From Paenibacillus sp. OK003 (GTDB lineage Bacteria; Bacillota; Bacilli; Paenibacillales; Paenibacillaceae), in NCBI RefSeq assembly GCF_900109515.1, contig NZ_FOBD01000005.1, positions 310,001-374,000 on the forward strand: a stretch of 64,000 bases of DNA, read 5' to 3'. The notes below the pieces were generated by a model. The model did not search any database and had not been told where the DNA came from. It saw nothing but the letters and a program-made list of their open reading frames with translations. Both the position numbers and the translations under genes were made by a program. Shown here piece after piece: positions 18,563-28,203 of this stretch; the first letter of the stretch is position 1, and each line of letters opens with the position of its first letter.

Positions 18563-20464
18563 ATGAAAAATGTGCCCAAAGCTATCATCATCTTATGGAT
18601 AAGTATGTTGAATATTCTCTGCTTGCCGCATGACTTCGTCTCAGCGACTGCAGGAGAAGTAGACAGACCTGTATCCATTACGGGATGGGAAGTAAAATGG
18701 GGGAACGTACACGATCAGGGATTCATCAATGAGGTTCAAGGTTCGGAGGAGATTTGGGAGAAGCAAGGTGCAGAAAAGTTGGAATACAGCAGCGTTGAAG
18801 CTCCTTCAGGTTCCTTGTGGACTCGTGTGACCATTCCTAAAATAAACGAAGATAGCTCGGCAATTCGTTTTGAGAATATTAAAGGGAACCACATTGTGAT
18901 CTACCTGGACGATCGTAAGGTGTATGAGAATTATCATTACAATTATGATAATAACGCTGTGTTGTTACCCTTATCGAGAGAGAATTCAGGTGCAAAACTG
19001 TATGTTTGGTCCGAGAATGAGAAAGGCAGACTTGGCATCTACGGAACGGTTCAGGTTGGGCCTTATGCTACATTACAGGAAAAGTACATTCACAATGGAC
19101 TGCTTGATGTGATATTGGGAGCGACCTTTGTATTTACGGCTCTTACGATGCTGAGCTGCACATTTTTCCTGGGCAAATTCCATAAAGGATTGTGGATTTC
19201 GCTATGTATTGTGATGGGTTCAATCGGAACGATGATTATCACCTATTCTCAGTTTTTATATACGTTCTACCAGGTTTACGGTAATCTGTATTCCGTATTG
19301 TTTGATCTGGCTATGCTGATGGGCATGCCTGCACTCTGTTATTTTTTTGAACAAATTATCGGACCAGGTCGTTATGGCATCTTTACCAAACTAAGAAAAT
19401 TCCAATTCATCTATTCTGTAGTTGCTGTGGCTGCTCTGCTGATTAATTTTATTTCAGGCGGTCAATGGGACATGCTCTACAGTTTGTTGGTTCAGAATGT
19501 AATTGGATTCGTTCTCGTAATCCTGTTGAGCATCTTAATGATCGGCACCATCTCCAAAGCACTTCAACGGAGCCGGGAAGCCCTTTTACTTGCTACGGGA
19601 TTCGGCACATTTGCCTTAATCAGTGTTGCTGAACTACTGTGGTATTACCAGCGTAATGGAACCTATCATCTGATATGGTGGAAATGGTCCATGGTTGCTT
19701 TTATTATCTCACTTATTGCCATACTGGGAAGCCGATTTGCTGAAAAACATACCAAAGTGCTTGAATACTCGAAAGAGTTGGAATTGTTTAATAATGAATT
19801 GCAGCGATCCGAGAAAATGGAGATCATTAGCGAACTAGCGGCATCGGTAGCTCATGAGGTTCGTAATCCGCTGCAGGTGACAAGAGGATTCCTTCAGCTC
19901 ATGACAGAGCAGGAAGACAACAAAAACAAGGGATATGTGCGGATTGCTCTGGAGGAGCTTGATCGGGCTTCCGGCATTATTACCGACTTCCTAACGTTTG
20001 CCAAACCGGAGTTTGACCATATTGTTTCTCTGAATATTGCGGATGAATTTAACCATATTGAAGGTATTCTTGTACCGATGGCTAATCTGGAAGGCGGGAA
20101 AATAACATCCGATATTCCGCCAGATCTATGGATTAGAGGGAACTCGTCCAAGTTCAAACAGGCTTTTATTAATATTATTAAGAATAGTATTGAAGCTCTG
20201 CAAGGTCAGGGTCAGATTGATATTTGGGCTTATGCCCAGGATGGGGTCATCAAGGTACATGTTAGGGATAACGGCGAGGGCATGGATGAGGAAGCACTGG
20301 TCCGCCTTGGGGAGCCTTATTTCTCGAACAAAATTAAAGGGACAGGGCTTGGCATGATGGTGACCTTCCGAATCGTTGAGGCCATGCATGGGCAGATCAG
20401 CTTTACAAGCACAAAAGGGGTAGGAACAGAAGCCGTTGTATCTTTTGCCGAGTTCGTCGAATGA
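18563..20464 (+). CDS. Membrane sensor histidine kinase (orphan, 7TM-type)
   Basis: A 633-residue kinase: signal peptide (1-30), an extracellular beta-sandwich domain (about 35-178, 7TMR-DISM-like), about seven membrane helices (185-390), then HisKA with the phospho-acceptor near residue 431 (SVAHEVRNPLQVTRGFLQLM). The HATPase motifs NIIKNSIEAL, DNGEGMD and GTGLGMMVT follow. The HisKA block is of the kind seen in sporulation kinases that phosphorylate Spo0F. No response regulator is adjacent. Its 3' end faces the NHLP peptide gene only 77 nt away, which raises the possibility that it senses that peptide. The RBS is weak (GAGGTG). Confidence 0.9.
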   Translation: MKNVPKAIIILWISMLNILCLPHDFVSATAGEVDRPVSITGWEVKWGNVHDQGFINEVQGSEEIWEKQGAEKLEYSSVEAPSGSLWTRVTIPKINEDSSAIRFENIKGNHIVIYLDDRKVYENYHYNYDNNAVLLPLSRENSGAKLYVWSENEKGRLGIYGTVQVGPYATLQEKYIHNGLLDVILGATFVFTALTMLSCTFFLGKFHKGLWISLCIVMGSIGTMIITYSQFLYTFYQVYGNLYSVLFDLAMLMGMPALCYFFEQIIGPGRYGIFTKLRKFQFIYSVVAVAALLINFISGGQWDMLYSLLVQNVIGFVLVILLSILMIGTISKALQRSREALLLATGFGTFALISVAELLWYYQRNGTYHLIWWKWSMVAFIISLIAILGSRFAEKHTKVLEYSKELELFNNELQRSEKMEIISELAASVAHEVRNPLQVTRGFLQLMTEQEDNKNKGYVRIALEELDRASGIITDFLTFAKPEFDHIVSLNIADEFNHIEGILVPMANLEGGKITSDIPPDLWIRGNSSKFKQAFINIIKNSIEALQGQGQIDIWAYAQDGVIKVHVRDNGEGMDEEALVRLGEPYFSNKIKGTGLGMMVTFRIVEAMHGQISFTSTKGVGTEAVVSFAEFVE

Positions 20465-20541
20465 CGAGCGGCAGAAGTGTACGATGGCTTTTTTGTTCGC
20501 TACCCCTTGTGTCGTTCAATCACATATTCAATCTAATCCGT

Positions 20542-20784
20542 TTAGCTTCTCCACGGTCCGCAATTGACGTCATAATCCACTTTGGCTGGATTGGGAGGAA
20601 TCACGAGAACGTAATCGTTCTGTTGTTCTTCAACGGTACGGACTTGAATGTGTTCAGGAATATCAATGCCAAATGCTTCACGAAGCGCTTGCTTCGGGTT
20701 GGAGTGCAGTTGTTGTCTAAAGTGCTCATCTGTCCAAGCCTTTTCAATAATATCCTCGTGCAACGTTTTCTCTGATACCATCAT
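20542..20784 (-). CDS. NHLP-leader (nitrile hydratase-like) peptide precursor
   Basis: An 80-residue product. Residues 1-62 look like an NHLP RiPP leader: an alpha-helical nitrile-hydratase-alpha-like segment (WTDEHFRQQLHSNPKQALRE, FGIDIPEHIQVRTVEE) ending in the typical YVLVIPP. The short tail NPAKVDYDVNCGPWRS contains one Cys and a Trp third from the end. The start at 20784 is set by AAGGGA 9 nt upstream; in-frame ATGs at 20802, 20793 and 20781 are alternatives. It follows the isoprenoid synthase-like gene by 54 nt on the same strand. The mature product and its modification are inferred, not seen. Confidence 0.75.
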   Translation of the reverse strand: MMVSEKTLHEDIIEKAWTDEHFRQQLHSNPKQALREAFGIDIPEHIQVRTVEEQQNDYVLVIPPNPAKVDYDVNCGPWRS

Positions 20785-20838
20785 CGTCAACATTCCCTTC
20801 ATATTTAAAATTCAACTGTACCAGCTTTTCTTTTCTGA

Positions 20839-21786
20839 TTAGGACAAGTGTTGTTTCTCGCTGATCCAGTAATGAAACCCGCCTTGAAAAAGCATTTTTT
20901 TGTGTTGTTCAATGTCCTGAACACTTTGTCCCAGAATGCCGCATAAGTAAGAATTAAACGCTTCGAGATGCGATATTCCCGAGTTAGAAGATGTCAGTCT
21001 GATGTTATATTGGCGAGCAATGTCTACATAGGAGTTCATCAATTGAGTATTGTATACATTATCATGTACACGTTCGCTTACAGGATGAGCCGGGTAGTTG
21101 TGTTCCAGTGCTGCGGATATGTGGGAGAGGAAGCTGTTGTAATTTCCATGCACAGCATCTTGTTTAATGTCGGTGAAATCATCTGTCATCTGGAGAGTCA
21201 TCAGTGCAATGTTGACGGCAGAACATACCGGAGTAATGCGATGATTCTGTTCCAAAAGAAGCAGTGAGCCAGCAGCTCCAAGCTGAAGTGGTGCGGCTTT
21301 TTGGGCGATGAATAGCGGGCTTCTCTTGAAATAATCGATGGAGTTCTCACCGGTGACGCTCATGGCCCAATCCTCCACATACTGTCTGAAATACGTCCAG
21401 AACGGGGAAGAAAGGCTGAATAGCTCTGAATAGGCACAGATCGCATCCACGTAGTAAAGATTACCCAGTGATAATTTCAAAGTCACATCTTCTGGCTGTT
21501 CGTCCATAACCTCATCCTGATTCAGAAAATATAACATATGCAGGAGACAGGCAGTACTCAGTTTGTGTGCCTTCTCTGGAGGTAAACCATCCGAGAGTTG
21601 CATCCACAATGGAATAATGTAGCCAATGTAGCTGTGACCCGAATCTCGTAACAACGGATTGACCAAATGAAGTTGTTCTAGTGCATGTTCTGACATTGGT
21701 TCAGGATATTTCTGTACCAGCTGCTCTGCTGCAGCGAACACCACCTCCACATCGGATGTAAACGGATCAAACCATTCTCTCCGCAT
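20839..21786 (-). CDS. Class I isoprenoid synthase-like enzyme (ComQ-like)
   Basis: A 315-residue all-helical protein with two Asp-rich motifs in the spacing of isoprenyl diphosphate synthases: QDEVMDE (D91/D95) and TDDFTDIKQD (D202/D203/D206). KAAPLQLGAAG lies between them, like the usual K-T/A-x-L block. Overall similarity to prenyl synthases is low, as for ComQ, the enzyme that prenylates Trp in ComX pheromone. It is the first gene of a unit with the NHLP precursor whose tail has Trp at -3, as in ComX. It may therefore prenylate that peptide. Alternatives are a stand-alone terpene or prenyl diphosphate synthase. There is no membrane segment. Confidence 0.65.
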   Translation of the reverse strand: MRREWFDPFTSDVEVVFAAAEQLVQKYPEPMSEHALEQLHLVNPLLRDSGHSYIGYIIPLWMQLSDGLPPEKAHKLSTACLLHMLYFLNQDEVMDEQPEDVTLKLSLGNLYYVDAICAYSELFSLSSPFWTYFRQYVEDWAMSVTGENSIDYFKRSPLFIAQKAAPLQLGAAGSLLLLEQNHRITPVCSAVNIALMTLQMTDDFTDIKQDAVHGNYNSFLSHISAALEHNYPAHPVSERVHDNVYNTQLMNSYVDIARQYNIRLTSSNSGISHLEAFNSYLCGILGQSVQDIEQHKKMLFQGGFHYWISEKQHLS

Positions 21787-22007
21787 CGTTTGGTTACGCC
21801 CTTCCCGTAATAAAGTGATTAAGGACTTTTCGACTAGATCATGAAGTTACTTTACAGTATACCGGAAATGAATTGAAAAAAATAGGAGATTTTGTGATGA
21901 ATTGTGAAAAAAACAATGACATTTTGTATTTTTATGGCATAAAAAAGCGGAAGTTAGGCTCAAACTAGGAGAGCACAGGATTTTGACATATGAAAGGAAG
22001 AAGAGAA

Positions 22008-22742
22008 ATGAAATACAAATGGCAAAAATGGATGGCAGCCGGACTGGCAGCCGTATTTATAACAGCATCAACCGGCTATACGGCATCCGCTGATCCAAAT
22101 GGAGCTGTTGACGATCAAGTGGCGACACTATCCTCCTCCACCAATCAGACCAAGCCATGTATGCAGGCAAGTCATGGCCTGTTTATGATTGGAGAAACCG
22201 CAGACCTGCTCGGTATTGGGCTCCGTGATTTAAAGGAGCAGATGGAGCTTGGCAAAACGTTGACTCAGATTGCCAAGGAACGCAAGGGGCTTAGTGAGGC
22301 ACAATTGTTAGAGAAGTTGAAGCCGTCGCTCTCTCAGCGATTGGATAAAGCAGCGGAAGAAGGCTGTCTCACGAAAGATCAGGCAGCAGCAGCCAAAGCA
22401 GGAATGGATACGAAGCTGAAGAAGGTAATCAACACACCACTGCGGGAATTAAGACGTGAGTTCGCTCACCACGGCAACAGACGTCCGATGATGGACAAGG
22501 GGGCTATTGCCCGTTTTCTCGGCATCACTCCCGAGCAGCTCCATCAGCAGCTTCAAAGCGGGAAATCACTGGCTGAGATTGCTCAGGCAAAAGGCATCAG
22601 TGAAACGCAGCTGGTAGACAAGCTGAAGGATCAGTTGACGGGTGACCTGAAAAGGTTCGTTAATCAGAAGGGCAATGCACATCAAGCTCCTAGTCCTCAC
22701 GAACCTGTACCTGGTCGATCCGCTTCCACAGAAGTAAAGTGA
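22008..22742 (+). CDS. Secreted protein with two internal helical repeats
   Basis: A 244-residue protein with a signal peptide (about 1-29, ending TASA). Two repeats of about 50 residues follow: LLGIGLRDLKEQMELGKTL...LSEAQLLEKLKPSL (about 68-120) and FLGITPEQLHQQLQSGKSL...ISETQLVDKLKDQL (about 165-215). Each resembles a small helical module found in Bacillales exported proteins. The tail is Pro/His-rich. The start at 22008 is preferred because AAGGAAG lies 7 nt upstream; the ATG at 21990 has no close RBS. It is extracellular by inference, with function unknown. Confidence 0.75.
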   Translation: MKYKWQKWMAAGLAAVFITASTGYTASADPNGAVDDQVATLSSSTNQTKPCMQASHGLFMIGETADLLGIGLRDLKEQMELGKTLTQIAKERKGLSEAQLLEKLKPSLSQRLDKAAEEGCLTKDQAAAAKAGMDTKLKKVINTPLRELRREFAHHGNRRPMMDKGAIARFLGITPEQLHQQLQSGKSLAEIAQAKGISETQLVDKLKDQLTGDLKRFVNQKGNAHQAPSPHEPVPGRSASTEVK

Positions 22743-22747
22743 ACAAG

Positions 22748-22777
22748 AGCGTCTTCCACGAAGGGAGACGCTTTTTC
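22748..22777 (+). terminator. Terminator (between convergent genes)
   Basis: AGCGTCTTCC pairs with GGGAGACGCT, followed by TTTTT. Confidence 0.85.
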
Positions 22778-22792
22778 TACATTTAACCAGGA

Positions 22793-24046
22793 TTAGCTGG
22801 TTTCCGGACTGCGATTTGCGCTTGCTGACGGGTTGCGCTCCGGTGAACTTGTTCTGCTCGCAGAAACAGTATCATGCAAACGGGAACTTCTTGGGCGCTT
22901 CTTCCGTTGTAATCCGATGGTAAAGCGAGAACCAGGAAGCTTGGAAAGTCCACAACTGATTGCAAGAGACGTTGCTACGGTGACCAGAAACGAGAGCAAT
23001 GTAATCGGCAGATGCCATCCGGTTAGTGTAAGTGGCCGGGTGATATACGCGATGCAGTAGATCACCAATGCATGAACCAGATAGCCACCGAAGGAATATC
23101 GGCCAATCCACGTCAGGAGACGCTGAAAGGGAGTATTTTTGCCTCGCAGCAGTACAAGGAACCCATAGAACATGAACAGCTGGGCCATGATGATGATGAA
23201 TGTTGTTGGCTTCAGATAGGTTGAGATATTCAGGTTAACGACATCGCCCGATCCCCGCAGCACATCATATCCAAGCCAGATGTACATACCGATAAACAGA
23301 CAGACCATCCATGGCAATACCTTTGCGGTCCAGCTTCTCCAGCTATCCACTGACCAGGCACAGACTGCGCCCAGCAAAAAGTAAAACCAGTACATAACCC
23401 ATGAATAGGAGCGATATTGCAGCAAACCCGACCAGGGTTGGGGTAAGGAAGCCGTCCACCCGCCCATATCGTAGTAGGACCATTTCATAAGCAAAGTATA
23501 TAAGGCCATCCCAATGAGAATCAGTGTGATGACGGATTGCATTGGGGTGAAACGTGTAACTTTTTCAATACGTCTCTGAATGAACTTGGCTCCCGCAAGA
23601 AACATGGGAAACAGAATATAGAACTGAAACACCATAATCACAAACCACAGATGATATCCCGTCTGGGGGAGGAACAGTTCACGAACAAGACTACGGAAGT
23701 CCGGCATACCCGAAAGCCAGAACTCGGGGGTGAATACCCGGACAAATAACCAATAGATGAACGTCCATACCACAAAGGGCACATAGATATCTCCAAACCG
23801 CTTACGGATAAACTTGGGGTAATCCGGTTTGGTGTGATTATGATGATAGAACAGCATTACACCGGACAGAAAGACAAAGGTCGGCGTGCCAAAACGAGTC
23901 AGATGATAAATCATGGTCAGCATGACAGAATCAGGTTGCTCAATATCAGCGCGATATATATATTCTGCGATATTATGCTGCATCACAATGGCGAGAAATG
24001 CAAGGGCGCGCAGTTGAGTCCATTCCACGATTCGCGGTTTATTCAC
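22793..24046 (-). CDS. Acyltransferase-3 family membrane protein
   Basis: A 417-residue integral membrane O-acyltransferase (AT3 fold) with about ten helices. It opens with the family's conserved start (IVEWTQLRALAFLAIVMQHN, with Arg and His residues of the active site) and has a further motif FGTPTFVFLSGVMLFY. Family members acetylate cell-surface polysaccharides or peptidoglycan. The start is GTG at 24046 with GGAGGG upstream. The C-terminal ~40 residues are a basic, Ser/Arg-rich cytoplasmic tail. It is monocistronic; the acceptor cannot be told from sequence. Confidence 0.88.
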   Translation of the reverse strand: MNKPRIVEWTQLRALAFLAIVMQHNIAEYIYRADIEQPDSVMLTMIYHLTRFGTPTFVFLSGVMLFYHHNHTKPDYPKFIRKRFGDIYVPFVVWTFIYWLFVRVFTPEFWLSGMPDFRSLVRELFLPQTGYHLWFVIMVFQFYILFPMFLAGAKFIQRRIEKVTRFTPMQSVITLILIGMALYTLLMKWSYYDMGGWTASLPQPWSGLLQYRSYSWVMYWFYFLLGAVCAWSVDSWRSWTAKVLPWMVCLFIGMYIWLGYDVLRGSGDVVNLNISTYLKPTTFIIIMAQLFMFYGFLVLLRGKNTPFQRLLTWIGRYSFGGYLVHALVIYCIAYITRPLTLTGWHLPITLLSFLVTVATSLAISCGLSKLPGSRFTIGLQRKKRPRSSRLHDTVSASRTSSPERNPSASANRSPETS

Positions 24047-24135
24047 GTGTATCCCTCCTTCGTGTAACCGGAATTCATCATATAAGGGTACCTGTTGAAC
24101 ATTAAGGCTGCATTAAATGGGGAAAATAGGTACAA

Positions 24136-24162
24136 AAAAAGATGGCGGCAGCCATCTTTTTA
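24136..24162 (-). terminator. Terminator for LCP gene
   Basis: A perfect AAGATGGC/GCCATCTT stem with a GGCA loop is flanked by A7 and T5 tracts, so it works in either direction. It lies 50 nt after the LCP stop. Confidence 0.9.
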
Positions 24163-24208
24163 ATCGAAGTATCCTTGCGATACCAGCTTCATTTTGTTTC
24201 CATTCGAT

Positions 24209-25198
24209 TTAGTTTAAGTCTTGTGCTTTCGTTGATTCATCCTCTGAAGATTTTGCATCTTCCTCGAACAAATTCTGAATGTATGCTTGGAGTTTCGGTT
24301 TATTTACACCGAGTACCTGGGCAGAACCTGCAAGCTCATTGGTAAGCAGCTTGTTAGGAGGGATCTGCTGTTTATCGATTTCATTTACGTTAATATCAAA
24401 TCCGAGCGAAGCCAATTTCAACATCTGCGTTGGACTGAGGTCTGTCTCGATATATGGAGCGACAGCTTCCAAGATTTCAGGAATTTTGAAGAGTGAAGTG
24501 GTGCTTTGCATCTTCTTGGCCAGCTCAGTCATGAAAATCCGCTGCCGTTCGGTACGCGTAAAGTCTGATGTGGCATCATGCCGAAACCGTACATATTGGA
24601 GGGCAGTCTTACCGTCCATATGCTGAAGTCCTTTTTTGAGATCAATATCGTACATATGTTTATCTGCTTTGCTGGTATAATACATGTCTTTCTCCACTTC
24701 AATATCGATCCCGTCTACAGCATCAACCAGCGCCATGAATCCGATAAAATCAGTATACACGTAATGCTGAATAGGAATGCCGAGCAAGTCACCGACCGTT
24801 TGTTTGGTTAATTCCGCTCCGCCGTAAGAGAAGGCTGCGTTGAGTCTGCTCTTGCCGTGTCCCGGAATGTCAACGTATGTATCACGCAGAACAGAGAAGA
24901 GATGGGCTTTCTTGGATACCGGATCAATGGAAGCGACCATGACCGAATCTGAACGGCCGGCATCCTCCCCTCTGGTGTCACCGCCAAGGAGCAAAATGTT
25001 AACTCGTTCCTTCCCTTCCCATTTAGGAACAGGGGTGGTTGGATTGTCCGTATTTTGGTTTGTGTCAGAAGTGGAAGTCTCGGAAGCGGTTGAGATGCTA
25101 TTGGCAAAATGAACGATCGAGTATCCGTAATATACAATGACACCGGTTATGGCAAGTGCCAGGGTTAGGGATGTCCCCCACAACCATTTCTTAAGCAT
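24209..25198 (-). CDS. LytR-CpsA-Psr (LCP) family cell-wall polymer ligase
   Basis: A 329-residue membrane-anchored extracellular enzyme. It has one N-terminal helix (about 4-28), a Ser/Thr-rich linker, and an LCP domain (about 64-290) with VNILLLGGDTRGED, SVLRDTYVDIPG, SRLNAAFSYGG and ALQYVRFRHD. These contribute the conserved Asp/Arg residues that bind the polyprenyl pyrophosphate. LCP proteins attach teichoic acids or other glycopolymers to peptidoglycan. The start is ATG at 25198; the GTG at 25207 is part of the RBS (AAAGGTG). It is divergent from a PAP2 phosphatase that may recycle the same lipid carrier. Confidence 0.92.
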   Translation of the reverse strand: MLKKWLWGTSLTLALAITGVIVYYGYSIVHFANSISTASETSTSDTNQNTDNPTTPVPKWEGKERVNILLLGGDTRGEDAGRSDSVMVASIDPVSKKAHLFSVLRDTYVDIPGHGKSRLNAAFSYGGAELTKQTVGDLLGIPIQHYVYTDFIGFMALVDAVDGIDIEVEKDMYYTSKADKHMYDIDLKKGLQHMDGKTALQYVRFRHDATSDFTRTERQRIFMTELAKKMQSTTSLFKIPEILEAVAPYIETDLSPTQMLKLASLGFDINVNEIDKQQIPPNKLLTNELAGSAQVLGVNKPKLQAYIQNLFEEDAKSSEDESTKAQDLN

Positions 25199-25380
25199 AA
25201 TCTTCACCTTTCTATGAATGAACTATTATGTAACCCAAACTAGTTTAACAAAAAGTAAGAGAAATGTCCTCTTTGATTTCGAAAGTTCGGTTACTGGGCA
25301 ACATGTTTGACAAATAGTTGGTGTATATTTATTATGTAAAAAATATCGCGTTTTGTGTAATGGAGGTATTAAACAACTTT

Positions 25381-25932
25381 ATGAATCAATCTGTATTTAA
25401 TTGGATCAACCAGTTTGCAGACCGAATTCCGCTTCTGGACTGGTTTATGATTACATCCGCTGAATATGCGGTTTGGATTATGATAGGGCTTCTTGTGATT
25501 GTGTGGTTTCTTGGCGATCCGTCGAAGCAGCGAATTGTGTTTTATGCATGTGTAGCTTCGATCGTAGCACTGGGTCTGGTAAAATGGGGGATTTCACCTG
25601 TGGTAGGTCACCCAAGGCCGTTCATGGAAGGCACGGTGAACCAATTGGTTCCGCATGTGCCAGATCCATCTTTTCCAAGCAAACATGCTTCCTTTGTATT
25701 CGCGCTTGCTGCAGCTTCGTTTTTTATCGGGCGCCGCTTCGGCATGTGGATGCTGTTGCTTGCTGTGCTGACAGGGGTGTCGCGTGTCTATGTAGGTGTA
25801 CATTATCCTGGGGATATTCTGGGTGGGTTCATTCTGGGTAGTTTGGTCAGTGTAATCTTGATTGCTACGCGTAATTATACCAAGTCAATTCCCGATTTCT
25901 TCATTGACATTCATCGTCGGGTTTTCCGTTAG
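25381..25932 (+). CDS. PAP2-family phosphatase, undecaprenyl-diphosphatase (BcrC-like)
   Basis: A 183-residue integral membrane phosphatase with about five helices. It has the three PAP2 active-site blocks: HPRPF (with an upstream Lys), PSKHAS, and SRVYVGVHYPGDILGG with the catalytic His/Asp. BcrC-type enzymes dephosphorylate undecaprenyl pyrophosphate at the outer face and give bacitracin tolerance. The frame is open from 25318, but the ATG at 25381 gives the family N-terminus (MNQSVFNWINQFADR). A GGAGGT lies 13 nt upstream, a little far. It is divergent from the LCP gene. Confidence 0.88.
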   Translation: MNQSVFNWINQFADRIPLLDWFMITSAEYAVWIMIGLLVIVWFLGDPSKQRIVFYACVASIVALGLVKWGISPVVGHPRPFMEGTVNQLVPHVPDPSFPSKHASFVFALAAASFFIGRRFGMWMLLLAVLTGVSRVYVGVHYPGDILGGFILGSLVSVILIATRNYTKSIPDFFIDIHRRVFR

Positions 25933-25973
25933 AAACGGTTGATTATGGCGGATTAGAAAAGAAGTTTAAGATA

Positions 25974-26018
25974 CAAAAGCCTTACGTTTTTGGTGAGCCA
26001 AAGAATTGAGGCTTTTTT
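25974..26018 (+). terminator. Terminator after PAP2 gene
   Basis: AAAAGCCT/AGGCTTTT stem with a ~26-nt loop and a T-run. Confidence 0.75.
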
Positions 26019-26039
26019 GTGTTTATTTCGAAGTTAACT

Positions 26040-26067
26040 GAAATTTACAAAAATCGAATTCCGATAT
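26040..26067 (+). promoter_or_regulatory. Possible SigD-type motility promoter
   Basis: GAAA, 16 nt, then TCCGATAT resembles the flagellar sigma (SigD) pattern TAAA-N15-GCCGATAT with two mismatches. It lies about 75 nt before the chemoreceptor start, where such a promoter is expected. Confidence 0.35.
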
Positions 26068-26143
26068 CTACAATTCATGACGAAAGGTGTCGATATACTA
26101 TAAATATGCATTAGTTTATGCGCCAAGCTAAGGAGTGGGGAAC

Positions 26144-27880
26144 ATGAAGGGCACGAGGGGAAACATGATGGGGAAGTTTAGATTTACAATTCGTATGAAA
26201 TTATTGACCGGATTTATTATTGTGGTGGCATTGTTGGCTTTTGTCAGTACATATGCACTAATTCAAATTCATGGCATGTCAGGCAAAGCGGATGAGATAG
26301 ACCAGAAATGGATGCCTAGTGTAGCGCTGTTGGGTCAGATGAATGGTGATATATCCGATGTAGAGCGGCTTGCGCTTGCTATGATCGTTGAGCAGGACGG
26401 GAATGAAATAGCCAAGTTGAAAGAGGCTCAGGATCAACTTCTTGCCAAGATCGAAGACGAACGAAAGCAGTTACAGACATTCATTGCGGACAACGCAAAT
26501 GCGATGAAGCTTTATAATGAGTTTAGCACGAACTATGATGCTTATTTGTTGAAAATGCCTGGATTTATTCAATTAGGCATGGAGAACAATTACGCGGATG
26601 CCAGCAAACTGCATTCAGAGTCTTATCCACTGTGGTACACAGCCAATGATAGCATTGTCAAATTGATTACGCTTGGGAATACAGAATCGGATACAGCTAC
26701 GAATGGATCGGTTGAGCTAGCCGAAAAAGCATTTAATGTTATTTTGGGAGTAACCATTGTTGCTTTCCTGATTGCCATGTTTATTGCCTTCTTCATTGCA
26801 AGCATCATCTCACGTCCAATTCAGAAGATGAATGCAGCAGCGATGTTGATTGCTAATGGTGACTTGACCAGTGAGAGGATTGTTCTCAAGAACAAGGATG
26901 AGCTGGGGACGCTGGCCGATTCCTTCAATGTGATGACAGGCAACCTGCGTGAGATGATTCAATCCGTATCGATGACATCCGAACAGGTAGCCGCTTCCTC
27001 GGAAGAACTTCTAGCGAGTGCAGAGCAGAATACAAGAGCATCGGAACAGATCTCCGAAACGGTTGAGGAATTGGCTGTAGGTACATCCGATCAAGTAGAT
27101 ATGGTGAAACGTTCTTCACAGGCGATGAGTGAGATGGCTCTTGGTTCGGAACAGATTGCTGAGCTTGCTCAAAGTGTATCCGTATCTGCCGTTGATGCAG
27201 CGAATCAGTCTGCCGAAGGAAATATGATTATTCAGCAGGCTGTTGAACAGATGGGATCTGTTCGCAATTCTATTGCATCACTGACAGAACTGGTTACAGG
27301 GCTGGGAGAACGTTCCGCGGAGATTGGTACGATTACTGAGGTTATCAACAATATTGCGCGTCAGACCAACCTTCTGGCATTAAATGCAGCGATTGAAGCG
27401 GCACGTGCAGGTGAGCATGGACGTGGTTTCGCAGTCGTAGCTGGAGAAGTACGGAAGCTCGCAGAGGAGTCTTCTACATCGGCTCAAAAAATTACGGATC
27501 TGGTGCAATTGATTCAGAAGGATACAGATCATGCCGTACAGGCTGTAAAAGTGAACAGCAATGAAACGGAGGCTGGCATTGAGATTGTAACCGCGGCGGG
27601 ACAAGCCTTTGAACAAATTTCGAATGCCGTGAACAAGGTTGCTGGTGAAATCCAGGAAGTATCTGCAGGTTCGGAGGAAATGTCAGCAAGTACGAATGAA
27701 GTTGTAGGGTATGTGGGTCAGATCTCCAACATTGCGGGAGAAGCAGCAGGCGGGGTGCATAATGTATCTGCCGCAACCCAACAGCAGCTGGCTTCAATGG
27801 AAGAGATTGCTTCGTCAGCAGGCTCGTTGTCCAAAATGGCTGAAGAGTTGCAGGAGCAAATCAACAAATTCAGAGTATAA
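26144..27880 (+). CDS. Methyl-accepting chemotaxis protein with four-helix-bundle sensor
   Basis: A 578-residue chemoreceptor. It has a first membrane helix (about 15-38), an extracellular four-helix-bundle domain (about 40-195), a second helix (about 200-225), HAMP (to about 280) and a long signalling coiled coil. The hairpin tip [24 protein letters not shown] is intact, followed by [18 protein letters not shown]. The start is ATG at 26144 behind AAGGAGTG; the GTG at 26135 belongs to the RBS. The ligand is unknown. It probably belongs to the motility regulon if the SigD-like promoter upstream is real. Confidence 0.93.
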   Translation: MKGTRGNMMGKFRFTIRMKLLTGFIIVVALLAFVSTYALIQIHGMSGKADEIDQKWMPSVALLGQMNGDISDVERLALAMIVEQDGNEIAKLKEAQDQLLAKIEDERKQLQTFIADNANAMKLYNEFSTNYDAYLLKMPGFIQLGMENNYADASKLHSESYPLWYTANDSIVKLITLGNTESDTATNGSVELAEKAFNVILGVTIVAFLIAMFIAFFIASIISRPIQKMNAAAMLIANGDLTSERIVLKNKDELGTLADSFNVMTGNLREMIQSVSMTSEQVAASSEELLASAEQNTRASEQISETVEELAVGTSDQVDMVKRSSQAMSEMALGSEQIAELAQSVSVSAVDAANQSAEGNMIIQQAVEQMGSVRNSIASLTELVTGLGERSAEIGTITEVINNIARQTNLLALNAAIEAARAGEHGRGFAVVAGEVRKLAEESSTSAQKITDLVQLIQKDTDHAVQAVKVNSNETEAGIEIVTAAGQAFEQISNAVNKVAGEIQEVSAGSEEMSASTNEVVGYVGQISNIAGEAAGGVHNVSAATQQQLASMEEIASSAGSLSKMAEELQEQINKFRV

Positions 27881-27961
27881 ACCATCCCAAAGACAGGATG
27901 TTCAGACTGATAATAGCATGATCAACATTCAGCCTGTAGCAAGGGTTATATGGAATATCTG

Positions 27962-28009
27962 GACTGTTTCTCATATTGCATTCATGCGATGTGAGGGGCA
28001 GTCTTTTTT
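27962..28009 (+). terminator. Terminator after second chemoreceptor gene
   Basis: GACTG...CTCATAT pairs with ATGTGAG...CAGTC, followed by TTTTTT. The rest of the 323-bp gap to the cellulase gene (28010-28203) holds its promoter region; no regulatory site was identified. Confidence 0.6.
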
Positions 28010-28203
28010 GTCATATCACTACCCAAACATGTCACAACAATGTTATTTCAGAAGTCACCAGCGCTGATATTGCAACTGGAGCAAAGAGCTATAATGGTAA
28101 TTAATGGTGGAAATACATGGAGTTACACCATAGAAAGGAGCGGGTTATTTCATCAGTGTAATTGAAAAATGACGAGACGACTATTGCCAAAGGAGATGAA
28201 TGG

